Shown here piece after piece: positions 52,798-60,424 of a stretch of 64,000 nt of DNA. The translations under genes were made by a program, and so were the position numbers. This DNA is from Roseofilum sp964616725. Its GTDB lineage: Bacteria; Cyanobacteriota; Cyanobacteriia; Cyanobacteriales; Desertifilaceae. The stretch is from the NCBI GenBank assembly GCA_964616725.1, contig CAZTRW010000001.1, positions 16,943 through 80,942 of the forward strand, written 5' to 3'. Below the pieces are notes generated by a model. That model was not told the origin of the DNA. It searched no databases and saw nothing but the letters and a program-made list of their open reading frames with translations. Position 1 is the stretch's first letter, and the number at the start of each line of letters is the position of its first letter.

Positions 52798-52864
52798 AAT
52801 CCAAATCTTTAACCCGTAGTCGTAAGCCCTCTATTATTCGCAACTCTGCCCCATAGAGTATCCC
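52796..52864 (-). pseudogene. Relic of a tyrosine recombinase (integron-integrase-like)
   Basis: A 23-codon minus-strand segment reads GILYGAELRIIEGLRLRVKD then LDF. It matches the conserved box I region of IntI-type tyrosine recombinases (LLYGxGLRxxExLRLRVKDxDF), including the catalytic Arg position. Stops flank it upstream, and downstream the frame enters antisense HEPN sequence. It starts at the HEPN stop codon, marking a recombination junction. Confidence 0.55.
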
Positions 52865-52939
52865 TCTTCTGTCACTCTCCGGTTTTTTCTATGATTAATA
52901 ATTTCCAGATCTAAGGTATACTCAGGGATGCAGAGTGTG

Positions 52940-52972
52940 GCGATCGCGCAGCGACGGAGCAGGAGTATTGCC
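52940..52972. repeat. Family A repeat in intergenic DNA
   Basis: GCGATCGCGCAGCGACGGAG followed by CAGGAGTATTGCC is a family A unit with the variant centre GACGGAGCAGGAG, also seen in the third unit of the array at 54026. It lies in the 52865-53120 gap, in which I see no gene. Confidence 0.7.
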
Positions 52973-53120
52973 GTTTAGCCCCTGGGCAGACTCTGAGGAA
53001 TTAAGATTCAGAAAGAATGGCGCGATCGCCTGCCTTATCTACACTCTCAGATTCCGAAAAGCTTTAGGTTTTCGGAAAGTGACAGCAGAGGGTTATGTTG
53101 CCTGAACTGAGCGAGTGAAG

Positions 53121-53156
53121 AAAAAGATCGCATTCTGAACCCATCAGAATGCGATC
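53121..53156 (-). terminator. Intrinsic terminator (minus strand)
   Basis: GATCGCATTCTG and CAGAATGCGATC form a perfect 12-bp stem with a 7-base loop. On the minus strand the stem is followed by TTTTT. It lies 48 bases after the stop of the decayed minus-strand gene and fits as its terminator. Confidence 0.8.
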
Positions 53157-53204
53157 GTGCGTGTTTCCAATTCTCTTGTTGAGACCCAATGACTTGGACT
53201 TCAC

Positions 53205-53650
53205 TTAGCGTTGCTGGTACTGAGAGAATCTACTCACTCTTTGGGCAAACTTCTCGCTCAGTGAATGAATAGCGCTGTTCATCAAGCATTAGATGCTTCC
53301 CTTGCTGCAACCAGCAGATCTGACAAGGCTTGAACGGATGCACTATCGGTCTGAGGTGACTGTAGAACGAACACCTTGAGTTTTCTCTGTTGCATTCGCT
53401 TCTCCTTGAATAACTAACCTACCGCCACGATAGAGTGTCGCTCGGGCCGAACTATTTCCTCCACGCATCCGGGTTGAATTGTTAGTATCCACCTGGGAAG
53501 AGGTTTCTGGTTGTGCGTAACTTGCACGGCGACTTTGTGCTGTAGCTTGATTGGTGGAAGTTGACAGTAATAAGGCGATAATAAGGCGATCGCTGCTGCT
53601 GATAATGTAGTAAGGTATTTCTTGTGGATTGGATTGAGATTAAATCTCAT
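53205..53650 (-). pseudogene. Decayed gene for a small exported protein (several frameshifts)
   Basis: From the ATG at 53650 the product begins MRFNLNPIHKKYLTTLSAAA. An 11-bp tandem duplication (53569-53590) then shifts the frame inside the signal peptide. Removing one copy restores AIALLLSTSTNQATAQS with a classic cleavage site, then RMRGGNSSARATLYRGGRLV. Near 53350 a second shift leads into SVQALSDLLVAAREASNA, which stops at 53282. An overlapping frame there gives MNSAIHSLSEKFAQRVSRFS, ending at 53205. Joined, these make one protein of about 145 residues. Separate small genes are a less likely reading, although AAGGAG precedes an ATG at 53395. Confidence 0.6.
53569..53590. repeat. 11-bp tandem duplication
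   Basis: AATAAGGCGAT occurs twice in direct succession, followed by CGC to make a HIP1-like site. The extra copy causes a frameshift in the minus-strand exported-protein gene. Confidence 0.85.
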
Positions 53651-53679
53651 GATATGGATAACTTACGAGGTAATTAACC

Positions 53680-53865
53680 ATGATTTTACCAGGTGTGGCA
53701 GTTCGCGTGAAAAATATCGGTGATACCTACTATGGGTTTACAGGACAAGTACAACGGGTGACAGATGGCAAAGCCGCCGTGTTATTTGAAGGCGGGAATT
53801 GGGATAAATTAGTCACCTTTCGCTTGGCTGAGTTGGAAATTGTCGATCCGACGACGAAGAAATAG
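53680..53865 (+). CDS. ndhS: NAD(P)H dehydrogenase-like complex subunit NdhS
   Basis: The 61-residue protein MILPGVAVRVKNIGDTYYGF has an SH3-like fold (DUF3252) with GQVQRVTDGKAAVLFEGGNW and DKLVTFRLAELEIVD. These match NdhS/CRR31, the ferredoxin-binding subunit of the photosynthetic NDH-1 complex that supports cyclic electron flow. It is normal in length for cyanobacteria. It lies eight bases upstream of the next gene, with which it is probably co-transcribed. Confidence 0.85.
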   Translation: MILPGVAVRVKNIGDTYYGFTGQVQRVTDGKAAVLFEGGNWDKLVTFRLAELEIVDPTTKK

Positions 53866-53873
53866 ATCGGGCT

Positions 53874-54644
53874 ATGCGTTTACCCTTACCTTTGGTTAAT
53901 TCTAGCGATCGCCCCAAAAACCACATCGCTGAGGTGATTGAAACAGCCACCACGGAGTTTTTAGCCGAATGTCTGGAACCCGAAAGCCTGAGTTTTCCCA
54001 TCATGCCTGCTTTCGGAACTTTTGTGCGATCGCGCAGCGACTCCCCAGGAGTATCGCGCAGCGACTCCCCAGGAGTATCGCGCAGCGACGGAGCAGGAGT
54101 ATCGCGTAGTGACTCCCTAGGAGTATCACTCTCTGAAGAACCTGACTCTCCCTATTGGGTATATGCGGTAGTATATCACGCCACTACCACCCCCATTGAT
54201 TCCATCCATCGCGCCAGAGCATTAGGATTATCCTTAGAACAACTGCGGGAAGAACAACCCCAAATCTTCGCCATGCTCAAAACAGAATTTAGAGCCGCCA
54301 TTGTCGGATTTGAAACCCTCGAAAATCTTGGTACTTCTACCCCTCGTTCCCGCATTTACCAGCACTTACCCCCTCGTCCCCCTCAAATTCACCAGGCAAT
54401 TTATCAATGTACTCCTGAAGAAGTCCTCCGATTTACTCATCAAGTAGATTTTATCCGCATTCTCCTAGAAATTCCCGGTACTCCTGTCGATGCCTTGATT
54501 GCCGCCACCTTGAGATCCATTTATCAATTTAGACCCACAGAACGATCTTGGCTCGTACAAGCGGGACGACATTTAAGCTTATTAGTCAAAGATGATTATG
54601 ACCGGCTACGCTATATTTTGAGTCAGGTTTATCTGGCCAATTAA
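53874..54644 (+). CDS. Conserved cyanobacterial protein carrying an in-frame repeat array
   Basis: The 256-residue protein begins MRLPLPLVNSSDRPKNHIAE and has AEVIETATTEFLAECLEP, WVYAVVYHATTTPIDSIHRA, RARALGLSLEQLREEQPQIF and YQHLPPRPPQIHQAIYQC. I associate these with a cyanobacterial family annotated as HAS-barrel-like, of unknown function. Between the first strand region and WVYAVVYHA, residues 51-85 are four near-identical 8-residue repeats (SRSDSPGV, SRSDSPGV, SRSDGAGV, SRSDSLGV), encoded by a 24-bp mobile repeat. They probably form a solvent-exposed loop. It is downstream of ndhS. Confidence 0.72.
   Translation: MRLPLPLVNSSDRPKNHIAEVIETATTEFLAECLEPESLSFPIMPAFGTFVRSRSDSPGVSRSDSPGVSRSDGAGVSRSDSLGVSLSEEPDSPYWVYAVVYHATTTPIDSIHRARALGLSLEQLREEQPQIFAMLKTEFRAAIVGFETLENLGTSTPRSRIYQHLPPRPPQIHQAIYQCTPEEVLRFTHQVDFIRILLEIPGTPVDALIAATLRSIYQFRPTERSWLVQAGRHLSLLVKDDYDRLRYILSQVYLAN
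54026..54128. repeat. Array of four family A repeats inside a gene
   Basis: After a HIP1 site come four units of 24 bp (CGCGCAGCGACTCCCCAGGA then GTAT). Units 1 and 2 are identical, unit 3 has the centre GACGGAGCAGGAG, and unit 4 has TAGTGACTCCCTAGGAG. Since 24 is a multiple of three the frame is kept. Confidence 0.9.
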
Positions 54645-54657
54645 CCTCCATTGGAAT

Positions 54658-55275
54658 TCATTCTAGTTGTATTTGTCTCCAAGATTGAGATAGCACTTGA
54701 CCAGCTGATTTGGCAAACACAAAAGTCAATAACAAGCCTACCGCTAAATCAGGAAGCACAGAATTGGTAAGAAAGACTAACCCGGCTGCTACCAGTACAG
54801 AAACATTGGCAATAATATCATTGCGCGAGCATAGCCATACAGAAGACATATTGAGGTTGTCGTTGCGGTGACGGGTGAGCAAAAATAGGCAGCACAAATT
54901 GGCCAGTAAGACCACAATTCCCACCATACCAATTAGAATCGGTTCAGGATGAGCGCCCCTTATTAGCTGATAGATAGCTCTGGCAAATACTGCCACAGCA
55001 GATAGAAACATAATCATGCCTTTGAAGAGTGCCGATCCGGCTTGGGCCTTAGGACCTTTGTTGATAACGTATAGACTGGTGGCATAAACAAGGGCATCAC
55101 CGAGCATATCTAAGGAGTCAGCGGTTAAAGAGAGAGATTGGGCTTGAATTCCAGACCACAATTCTATGAAAAACATGAAGCTGTTGATCCATAGAACTGT
55201 CCACAGGACATTGGCTTGCTCTTTTTTGAGTTGGGATAACTGACAGGCTTTATCGTGACAGCAGCGATCGCTCAT
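54658..55275 (-). CDS. Short cation diffusion facilitator-like transporter
   Basis: The 205-residue protein has an N-terminal Cys/His segment (MSDRCCHDKACQL) and about six helices. The metal-site motifs of CDF proteins are recognisable: SLTADSLDMLGDALVY in helix II (DxxxD) and SSVWLCSRNDIIANVSVL in helix V. It lacks the cytosolic C-terminal dimer domain and ends soon after helix VI, as do the short CDF relatives. The substrate may be a divalent or heavy metal; the N-terminal cysteines hint at binding. It is divergent from uraH. Confidence 0.85.
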   Translation of the reverse strand: MSDRCCHDKACQLSQLKKEQANVLWTVLWINSFMFFIELWSGIQAQSLSLTADSLDMLGDALVYATSLYVINKGPKAQAGSALFKGMIMFLSAVAVFARAIYQLIRGAHPEPILIGMVGIVVLLANLCCLFLLTRHRNDNLNMSSVWLCSRNDIIANVSVLVAAGLVFLTNSVLPDLAVGLLLTFVFAKSAGQVLSQSWRQIQLE

Positions 55276-55382
55276 GGGGAGATCAGTTGATCGGGTATTT
55301 TTCGATTATATCCTCTTAGGGGTTTATTTCTCCCCAAAAGTATGATTTTCTTAACAGCAGCATCCATCTCAAGAGGAAGACT

Positions 55383-55745
55383 ATGGCAGGCAAATTAACC
55401 ACTCATGTACTGGATACGGCGCAAGGTTGTCCAGCCGTGGGGATGACGTTAGAATTGTGGGCAGTGAATCCCAGTTCTCTGGGTAGGACTTTGCTAAAAA
55501 AAACACGGACAAATCATCAAGGCCGTACTGAGGTTCCTCTCTTGGAGAATGGAGATTTAAAAAAAGGAAGGTATGAGTTGCTGTTTTGGGTTGGAGATTA
55601 TTTTCGGGGTTGTGGGCAGGATTTGGCTGATCCTGTGTTTTTAGATCGAGTGCCGATTCAATTTGGTGTGGCTGATCCTGAAGATCATTATCATGTGCCG
55701 TTGTTAGTTTCTCCTTGGTGTTATACAACTTATCGGGGGAGTTAG
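55383..55745 (+). CDS. uraH: 5-hydroxyisourate hydrolase
   Basis: The 120-residue transthyretin-like protein has the N-terminal signature KLTTHVLDTAQGCPAVGM, the middle KKTRTNHQGRTEVPLL, and the diagnostic C-terminal tetrapeptide YRGS (SPWCYTTYRGS). Active-site His, Arg and the terminal Tyr are all present. It opens 5-hydroxyisourate to OHCU in urate breakdown. It lies six bases upstream of uraD. No uricase is in the window. Confidence 0.95.
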   Translation: MAGKLTTHVLDTAQGCPAVGMTLELWAVNPSSLGRTLLKKTRTNHQGRTEVPLLENGDLKKGRYELLFWVGDYFRGCGQDLADPVFLDRVPIQFGVADPEDHYHVPLLVSPWCYTTYRGS

Positions 55746-55750
55746 GGGGT

Positions 55751-56257
55751 ATGGAAATGGTAGATCGGGTAAAAGCGCTGAACGAGATGAGTCAGGAAGC
55801 TTTTGTGGAGGCGTTGGAGGGTGTTTTTGAGGAAACTCCAACCATTGCAGCTCAGGCTTGGGATAAACGTCCTTTCTGTGATGGGGAACATCTCTTTGAA
55901 GTGCTGGTTGCTCAGATGTGGGCAATGAGTGCTGAGGAGCAATTGGCTTTGATTCGTCGGCATCCTGATTTAGGGAGTCGAGTTAGAATGGGGGTTTGTT
56001 CTGTGGCAGAACAGGCTAGTGCGGGATTGGATCGGTTAACGCCGCAGGAATTCGATCGCTTTCTGGGGTTGAATCAGGCTTATCAAGAGCGGTTTGGTTT
56101 TCCGTTTATTATGGCAGTAAAGGATCAAACTAAGGAGACTATTTTAGGGGCTTTTGCGGCAAGGTTGTACTCTTCTGTGTCGGTGGAGCATCAGAAGGCT
56201 TTGGAGGAAATTACGAAAATTGTACGATTTCGGTTGCGCGATCGCCATTTGATCTAG
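55751..56257 (+). CDS. uraD: OHCU decarboxylase
   Basis: The 168-residue product has VKALNEMSQEAFVEALEGVF, IAAQAWDKRPF, LIRRHPDLGSRVRM with the HPDL motif, SAGLDRLTPQEFDRFLGLNQ and FGFPFIMAVKDQTKETIL. These are the UraD active-site and fold motifs. It decarboxylates OHCU to S-allantoin. AGGGGG lies seven bases before a second ATG at 55757, which may be the true start. It forms an operon with uraH. Confidence 0.94.
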   Translation: MEMVDRVKALNEMSQEAFVEALEGVFEETPTIAAQAWDKRPFCDGEHLFEVLVAQMWAMSAEEQLALIRRHPDLGSRVRMGVCSVAEQASAGLDRLTPQEFDRFLGLNQAYQERFGFPFIMAVKDQTKETILGAFAARLYSSVSVEHQKALEEITKIVRFRLRDRHLI

Positions 56258-56264
56258 TTGGTTG

Positions 56265-57233
56265 TTAAAACTCAAAGCCTAGGGATATTCCGAAAAGATT
56301 TTTTACCCATTTACTCAGGGTTTTAGGTAGGGGCGAACTGGGTTCTTGCAGGAAAGTTTTCCAGCTAATTTTTCCTTCATGGAAGGCTTTTACAAAATCT
56401 CGAATATCTTGGAGTTGTTGTTTACGGATTTTCGCATCTACCATGATAGACTCCATGGGATCAATATTTTTTTTCTTGAGACTTTGATAGCGTTTGATCG
56501 TTTTTCCCTCTGGAGTTTCGGTTTGCGATCGCCACTCGATTTTGAGTTGATGATATTGTTTTTTGAGAAAACTACACTCTTTTCTGAGATCGAGATACTG
56601 TTGTTTGATATCTCTGCCAAAAGTTGTCCTTTGAGACTCCCTAAATAGATCCTTGTACTTAGCCTCAATGTCTAGTAATTTAACCAAACTGCTCTCTTGA
56701 TAGGCATGATTAATCTCTTTCATAATTTCAGTGTAGGCTTGTCTGGTTTCGGGATTAAGCGCTTTATCAGGATGAAATATTGCTGCTAATTGGAGAAACT
56801 TTTGGCGAATGGGGATTTCACGACGATACTCAACTGGCTGATTGTCTAACTGCTCAAGTTCATTGGTTGGGGAGCTTCCCACAGAGTTTTTAGCAGGAAT
56901 GCGGTTGTCGATGAAACCAAATTCTTGCAGTTGATGGTAAATAGACAGAATTTTTTGATATTTCTTCTCGCTCAAATTTCTCTGGGATAAAATCTGCTGA
57001 AACAAGTGGTGGATTTCATGATCGAGCCGATCAATATTTTGTAAAATTGGCTGTAGATGTTGATTAATATCTACGGCAAACAGTTCTCTGTGCTGGTAAA
57101 ATCTCTCTAGCTGATTCTGCTTTTTTTTGATTTTATCGAGTAACTCTAAGCGCTGTTCCTGAAGTTGATCGATCAGAGCTTGAAAATGGGAGACAGAAAG
57201 ATCGGAAAAAGATAAAGAGTGAGTTTTGATCAT
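56265..57233 (-). CDS. Protein with internal J-like domain and coiled coils
   Basis: The 322-residue, charged, helical protein has coiled coil at about 15-110 and 200-260. Between them a J-like domain reads RQKFLQLAAIFHPDKALNPE and YTEIMKEINHAYQESSLVKL, keeping the HPD tripeptide. Placing the J domain in the middle of a coiled coil is unusual for classic DnaJ proteins but occurs in cyanobacterial and phage relatives. It probably recruits Hsp70. The C-terminus has FVKAFHEGKISWKTFLQEPS. Confidence 0.75.
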   Translation of the reverse strand: MIKTHSLSFSDLSVSHFQALIDQLQEQRLELLDKIKKKQNQLERFYQHRELFAVDINQHLQPILQNIDRLDHEIHHLFQQILSQRNLSEKKYQKILSIYHQLQEFGFIDNRIPAKNSVGSSPTNELEQLDNQPVEYRREIPIRQKFLQLAAIFHPDKALNPETRQAYTEIMKEINHAYQESSLVKLLDIEAKYKDLFRESQRTTFGRDIKQQYLDLRKECSFLKKQYHQLKIEWRSQTETPEGKTIKRYQSLKKKNIDPMESIMVDAKIRKQQLQDIRDFVKAFHEGKISWKTFLQEPSSPLPKTLSKWVKNLFGISLGFEF

Positions 57234-57253
57234 AGGGCGATCGCTAATAATTT

Positions 57254-58414
57254 CTAGTTATTATCCTGGGAAATATTTTCAGAGTGTTCTTGTTCTTTCT
57301 GTTGAGCCGCCAAACCACTTAAACGAGCCTGGGATTTACTCCAATAAGAAATTGTATCTTGATCTTCCGGTTCTAGTTTCAAGGCGCGATCGCAAGCAGC
57401 AATGGCTTCCTCATATCGCTGAAGATAATATAAGGCGATCGCGCGATGTTTCCAAGCATCAGCCAAATTCTCTTTCTTCTCAATTACTTCATCCCAGATT
57501 AATATTGCTTCATCATAGCGTTCTAAAGCAATCAACATTCTCCCTTGTCCTAGCCATCCTTCATAGCGTTCTGGTTGGATTTCTGTTGCTTTTTGAAAGC
57601 TAATAAAGGCTTCCTCATAACGCTGAAATCCACTCAGAACTGTACCTCGATTCAACCAAGGATCAAAGGTATTTGGTTGGAGTTCAATGGCTTTATCATA
57701 ACTTTGTAATGCCTCACTAAAGCGGTCTAAATTTCTCAGAGCTACCCCACGATTACTCCAAGCCACGTCATAATCTTCCTTCACATCCAAAGCCCGATCG
57801 TAACTGGCTAAAGCTTCTTCATATCTGCCTAAATTATTTAAGGCTACTCCTCGATTTGTCCACACTTGATAAAAATCAGATTTCAAAGCCAAGGCTCGAT
57901 CCCAACAAGAAATTGCCAGACTATATTGACGTTCTTGATAATATTGATTGCCTTGATAGAATAAGGATTCTGCTTCTGGTATCATCGGTTGAGATTCGCC
58001 ACCTGGAGTGAGAGTTTTATTTAATAATGCTCTACTCAGTTCTGATGATTTAATGCCAATTATTCCGGGTTCTACTGTTCCTAATTGGAGCAAGCGAGAG
58101 GCTAATTCGTGATTGGGTAGGGGATTGGCTAACAGGCGATCGCCAAATCGCTCTAACCATTCTACCCATCCCGTTTCTGTTGTCCGATGGCATAACTGAC
58201 TTAAATACTTTTGCACTTGAAACTCTGTCCATCCTTGATGCACTCCTTCCAACAGTTGCATAAATACAAACTCATAGCCAGCATCATCTAAAGGGAGTTG
58301 ATTGTCAGCAGATTTTGGGGGGGGCGCGATCGCTCTTTTCTGGGCAGCGCCAAAGATCCGTCCCCACCATCTCTTGATCCCAGCAATAAACTTTTGCCAA
58401 AGTTGCTTTATCAT
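57254..58414 (-). CDS. TPR-repeat protein
   Basis: The 386-residue protein has a unique N-terminal region (LWQKFIAGIKRWWGRIFGAA), then six canonical TPR units of 34 residues from about residue 150. Examples are WTNRGVALNNLGRYEEALAS, WSNRGVALRNLDRFSEALQS and WLNRGTVLSGFQRYEEAFIS. It ends with a charged tail. TPRs bind protein partners, and this one has no catalytic domain. It is adjacent to the J-domain protein (20 bases) and may be co-transcribed, which would fit a chaperone role. Confidence 0.9.
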   Translation of the reverse strand: MIKQLWQKFIAGIKRWWGRIFGAAQKRAIAPPPKSADNQLPLDDAGYEFVFMQLLEGVHQGWTEFQVQKYLSQLCHRTTETGWVEWLERFGDRLLANPLPNHELASRLLQLGTVEPGIIGIKSSELSRALLNKTLTPGGESQPMIPEAESLFYQGNQYYQERQYSLAISCWDRALALKSDFYQVWTNRGVALNNLGRYEEALASYDRALDVKEDYDVAWSNRGVALRNLDRFSEALQSYDKAIELQPNTFDPWLNRGTVLSGFQRYEEAFISFQKATEIQPERYEGWLGQGRMLIALERYDEAILIWDEVIEKKENLADAWKHRAIALYYLQRYEEAIAACDRALKLEPEDQDTISYWSKSQARLSGLAAQQKEQEHSENISQDNN

Positions 58415-58484
58415 AGTCGATAATTATCCCAATTTATCTATTCTCATTCTAGATCCATTTCTGGCTATTTTTATCGTGAAAGCA

Positions 58485-58928
58485 CTATAATCTTTGGGCG
58501 ACTTGTTTAAGACGATGTAACTGTGCTTGCATATCTTTTTGAGTCCAAGCAGCCGCGAAGGTATTAAACCCGAACGCAATCAGAGGATGAGGAATTTCAA
58601 ATTCAAACCGATTGAGCAAGCGAGTTCCGGTACCGATGGGTTGACATTCCCACCGATCTTGTCCTTGAAAAAATCCGTCAAATTGCCAGACGACTAAACC
58701 GGGTTGACGCTCGATTACTACGCTATGAAGCATTGGTTTGATCAGAGGAATTTTGAGAATGAACTGTGATTGACTCCCCCTTTCTACACTCCACAAACCC
58801 ACTGGCTGACATTCTAACTGGGGATTGAGCCATTGGTGCATTAAGTCTAATTCGGTAAAACAGCGCTCAACTTGAGTAGTGCTGGCTGAAATTTCGATGG
58901 ATTGCTCAAAAACTTGACGGGAAGACAT
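58485..58928 (-). CDS. SRPBCC-family protein
   Basis: The 147-residue START-like fold begins VFEQSIEISASTTQVERCFT and DLMHQWLNPQ, then DRWECQPIGTGTRLLNRFEF and FAAAWTQKDMQAQLHRLKQV. It resembles the polyketide cyclase/dehydrase group that binds hydrophobic ligands. The ligand is unknown. It is divergent from proA. Confidence 0.85.
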   Translation of the reverse strand: MSSRQVFEQSIEISASTTQVERCFTELDLMHQWLNPQLECQPVGLWSVERGSQSQFILKIPLIKPMLHSVVIERQPGLVVWQFDGFFQGQDRWECQPIGTGTRLLNRFEFEIPHPLIAFGFNTFAAAWTQKDMQAQLHRLKQVAQRL

Positions 58929-58988
58929 GGAAATTTAAGCTAAGTTTGATATAATTATAAGTTACACTATCTTTCCTATTTTGGCATA

Positions 58989-60284
58989 ATGATTACTCCT
59001 GATACAACTTTAGTGGAACTGGCTCAAAAAACGCAACAGGCGGCTCGTCAGTTAGGGGGATTAACCAGTGAGCAAAAAAATCTGGCTCTTGAGGCGATCG
59101 CCCAAAGCTTAGAAACCTCTGCTGCCGCAATTATTGCCGCCAATCAAGCCGATTGTCAAGCCGCAGAACAATCGGGTTTAGCAAAACCTCTCTATCATCG
59201 TCTCCAGCTCGATCAAACCAAACTCAACGCCAATATTCTCGGTGTGCGAGAAGTGAAAAAACTCCCCGATCCCGTGGGTAAAATAGATATTCACCGTGAA
59301 TTAGACGAAAATTTAATTCTCAAACGGATCAGTTGTCCATTAGGCGTTTTGGGCGTTATTTTTGAAGCTCGTCCTGAAGCAGCGATTCAGATTTCCACCT
59401 TAGCAATTAAATCAGGAAATGGCGTAATCCTTAAAGGTGGTAAAGAAGCTCTTCTCTCCTGTGAAGCCATTGTCAAAGCCATTCGCCAAGGATTATCTCA
59501 AACAGAAGTAAGTCCTGATGTTGTCCAACTTTTAACCACCCGCGAAGAAACATTAGCCTTATTAAATCTCGACCCATATCTAGATTTAATTATTCCGAGA
59601 GGTTCTAACAATTTTGTCCGGTTCGTTCAGGAAAATACTAAGATTCCCGTTTTAGGTCATGCAGAAGGAATTTGTCACTTATACTTGGATCGGGAAGCGA
59701 ATTCAGAAAAAGCGGTAGCTATTGCTGTGGATGCTAAAACCCAATATCCTGCGGCGTGTAATGCGATTGAAACTTTATTGGTTCACGCTGATTGTGCGAC
59801 TCGGATTTTACCGGCTGTGGCGGCAGCGCTACAAGCCAAGGGGGTAAAATTACTGGGTGATTCTGCCACTTGCCACCTCCTATCGATTCCAGCGGCAACG
59901 GAGGCAGATTGGTCTACAGAATATAGCGATCTGATTTTATCTATTAAGCAGGTACAGAATATAGAAGAGGCGATCGCCCATATCCATACCTATGGATCTA
60001 AACATACCGAGGCGATCGTTACTGAAGATCCTCAAGCCGCCCAAATTTTCCTCACCCAAGTCAATGCTGCTGGCGTATATCACAATTGCTCCACCCGCTT
60101 TGCCGATGGCTTCCGCTATGGCTTTGGTGCCGAAGTCGGCATCAGCACCCAACAAATGCCCCCTCGGGGTCCGGTAGGTTTAGAAGGTCTGGTCACCTAC
60201 AAATATCAAATTACAGGCAATGGTCACCTGGTCGCCACCTACACAGGACAAAAGGCCAAACCCTTTAGCCACAAAGATCTCTAA
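58989..60284 (+). CDS. proA: Gamma-glutamyl phosphate reductase
   Basis: The 431-residue protein has LEAIAQSLETSAAAIIAANQ, PLGVLGVIFEARPEAAIQIS, GNGVILKGGKEALLS and the catalytic Cys in KTQYPAACNAIETLLVH. RFADGFRYGFGAEVGISTQQ and GPVGLEGLVTYKYQITG complete the ALDH-like fold. It reduces gamma-glutamyl phosphate to the semialdehyde in proline synthesis. proB is not adjacent. Confidence 0.97.
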   Translation: MITPDTTLVELAQKTQQAARQLGGLTSEQKNLALEAIAQSLETSAAAIIAANQADCQAAEQSGLAKPLYHRLQLDQTKLNANILGVREVKKLPDPVGKIDIHRELDENLILKRISCPLGVLGVIFEARPEAAIQISTLAIKSGNGVILKGGKEALLSCEAIVKAIRQGLSQTEVSPDVVQLLTTREETLALLNLDPYLDLIIPRGSNNFVRFVQENTKIPVLGHAEGICHLYLDREANSEKAVAIAVDAKTQYPAACNAIETLLVHADCATRILPAVAAALQAKGVKLLGDSATCHLLSIPAATEADWSTEYSDLILSIKQVQNIEEAIAHIHTYGSKHTEAIVTEDPQAAQIFLTQVNAAGVYHNCSTRFADGFRYGFGAEVGISTQQMPPRGPVGLEGLVTYKYQITGNGHLVATYTGQKAKPFSHKDL

Positions 60285-60293
60285 CTTCGTGTC

Positions 60294-60316
60294 TTTTCGG
60301 ACTGCGTCCCACATGA
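60294..60316. repeat. Small palindromic repeat, family B (inverted orientation)
   Basis: TTTTCGGACTGCGTCCCACA followed by TGAG is the reverse complement form of the copies at 5088, 8328 and 11128. It lies just after proA and might act as its 3' hairpin. Confidence 0.6.
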
Positions 60317-60375
60317 GCGATCGCCATCACACCTTTCCATGACCTACATCATCTTGACAAACATGGCAAGAGCTT

Positions 60376-60393
60376 GTTACATTTATTTACATA
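60376..60393 (+). promoter_or_regulatory. HLR1 motif (RpaB site) at the promoter of the Psb35-like gene
   Basis: GTTACATTTATTTACATA fits the HLR1 consensus exactly: GTTACATT, two bases, TTTACATA. It overlaps a likely core promoter, TTGACA at about 60352-60357 and TACATT at 60378, 18-20 bases apart. RpaB bound over the core promoter would repress in low light and release in high light. Binding is inferred from the consensus. Confidence 0.72.
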
Positions 60394-60424
60394 AAGAAAC
60401 AAAACTTCATGGAAGGAGACAGTC

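Noticed and set aside
52631..52843. Minus-strand frame antisense to the HEPN gene
   Set aside because: Only its first part (integrase-like) is meaningful; the rest is the shadow of the HEPN gene, so just the 23-codon relic is reported.
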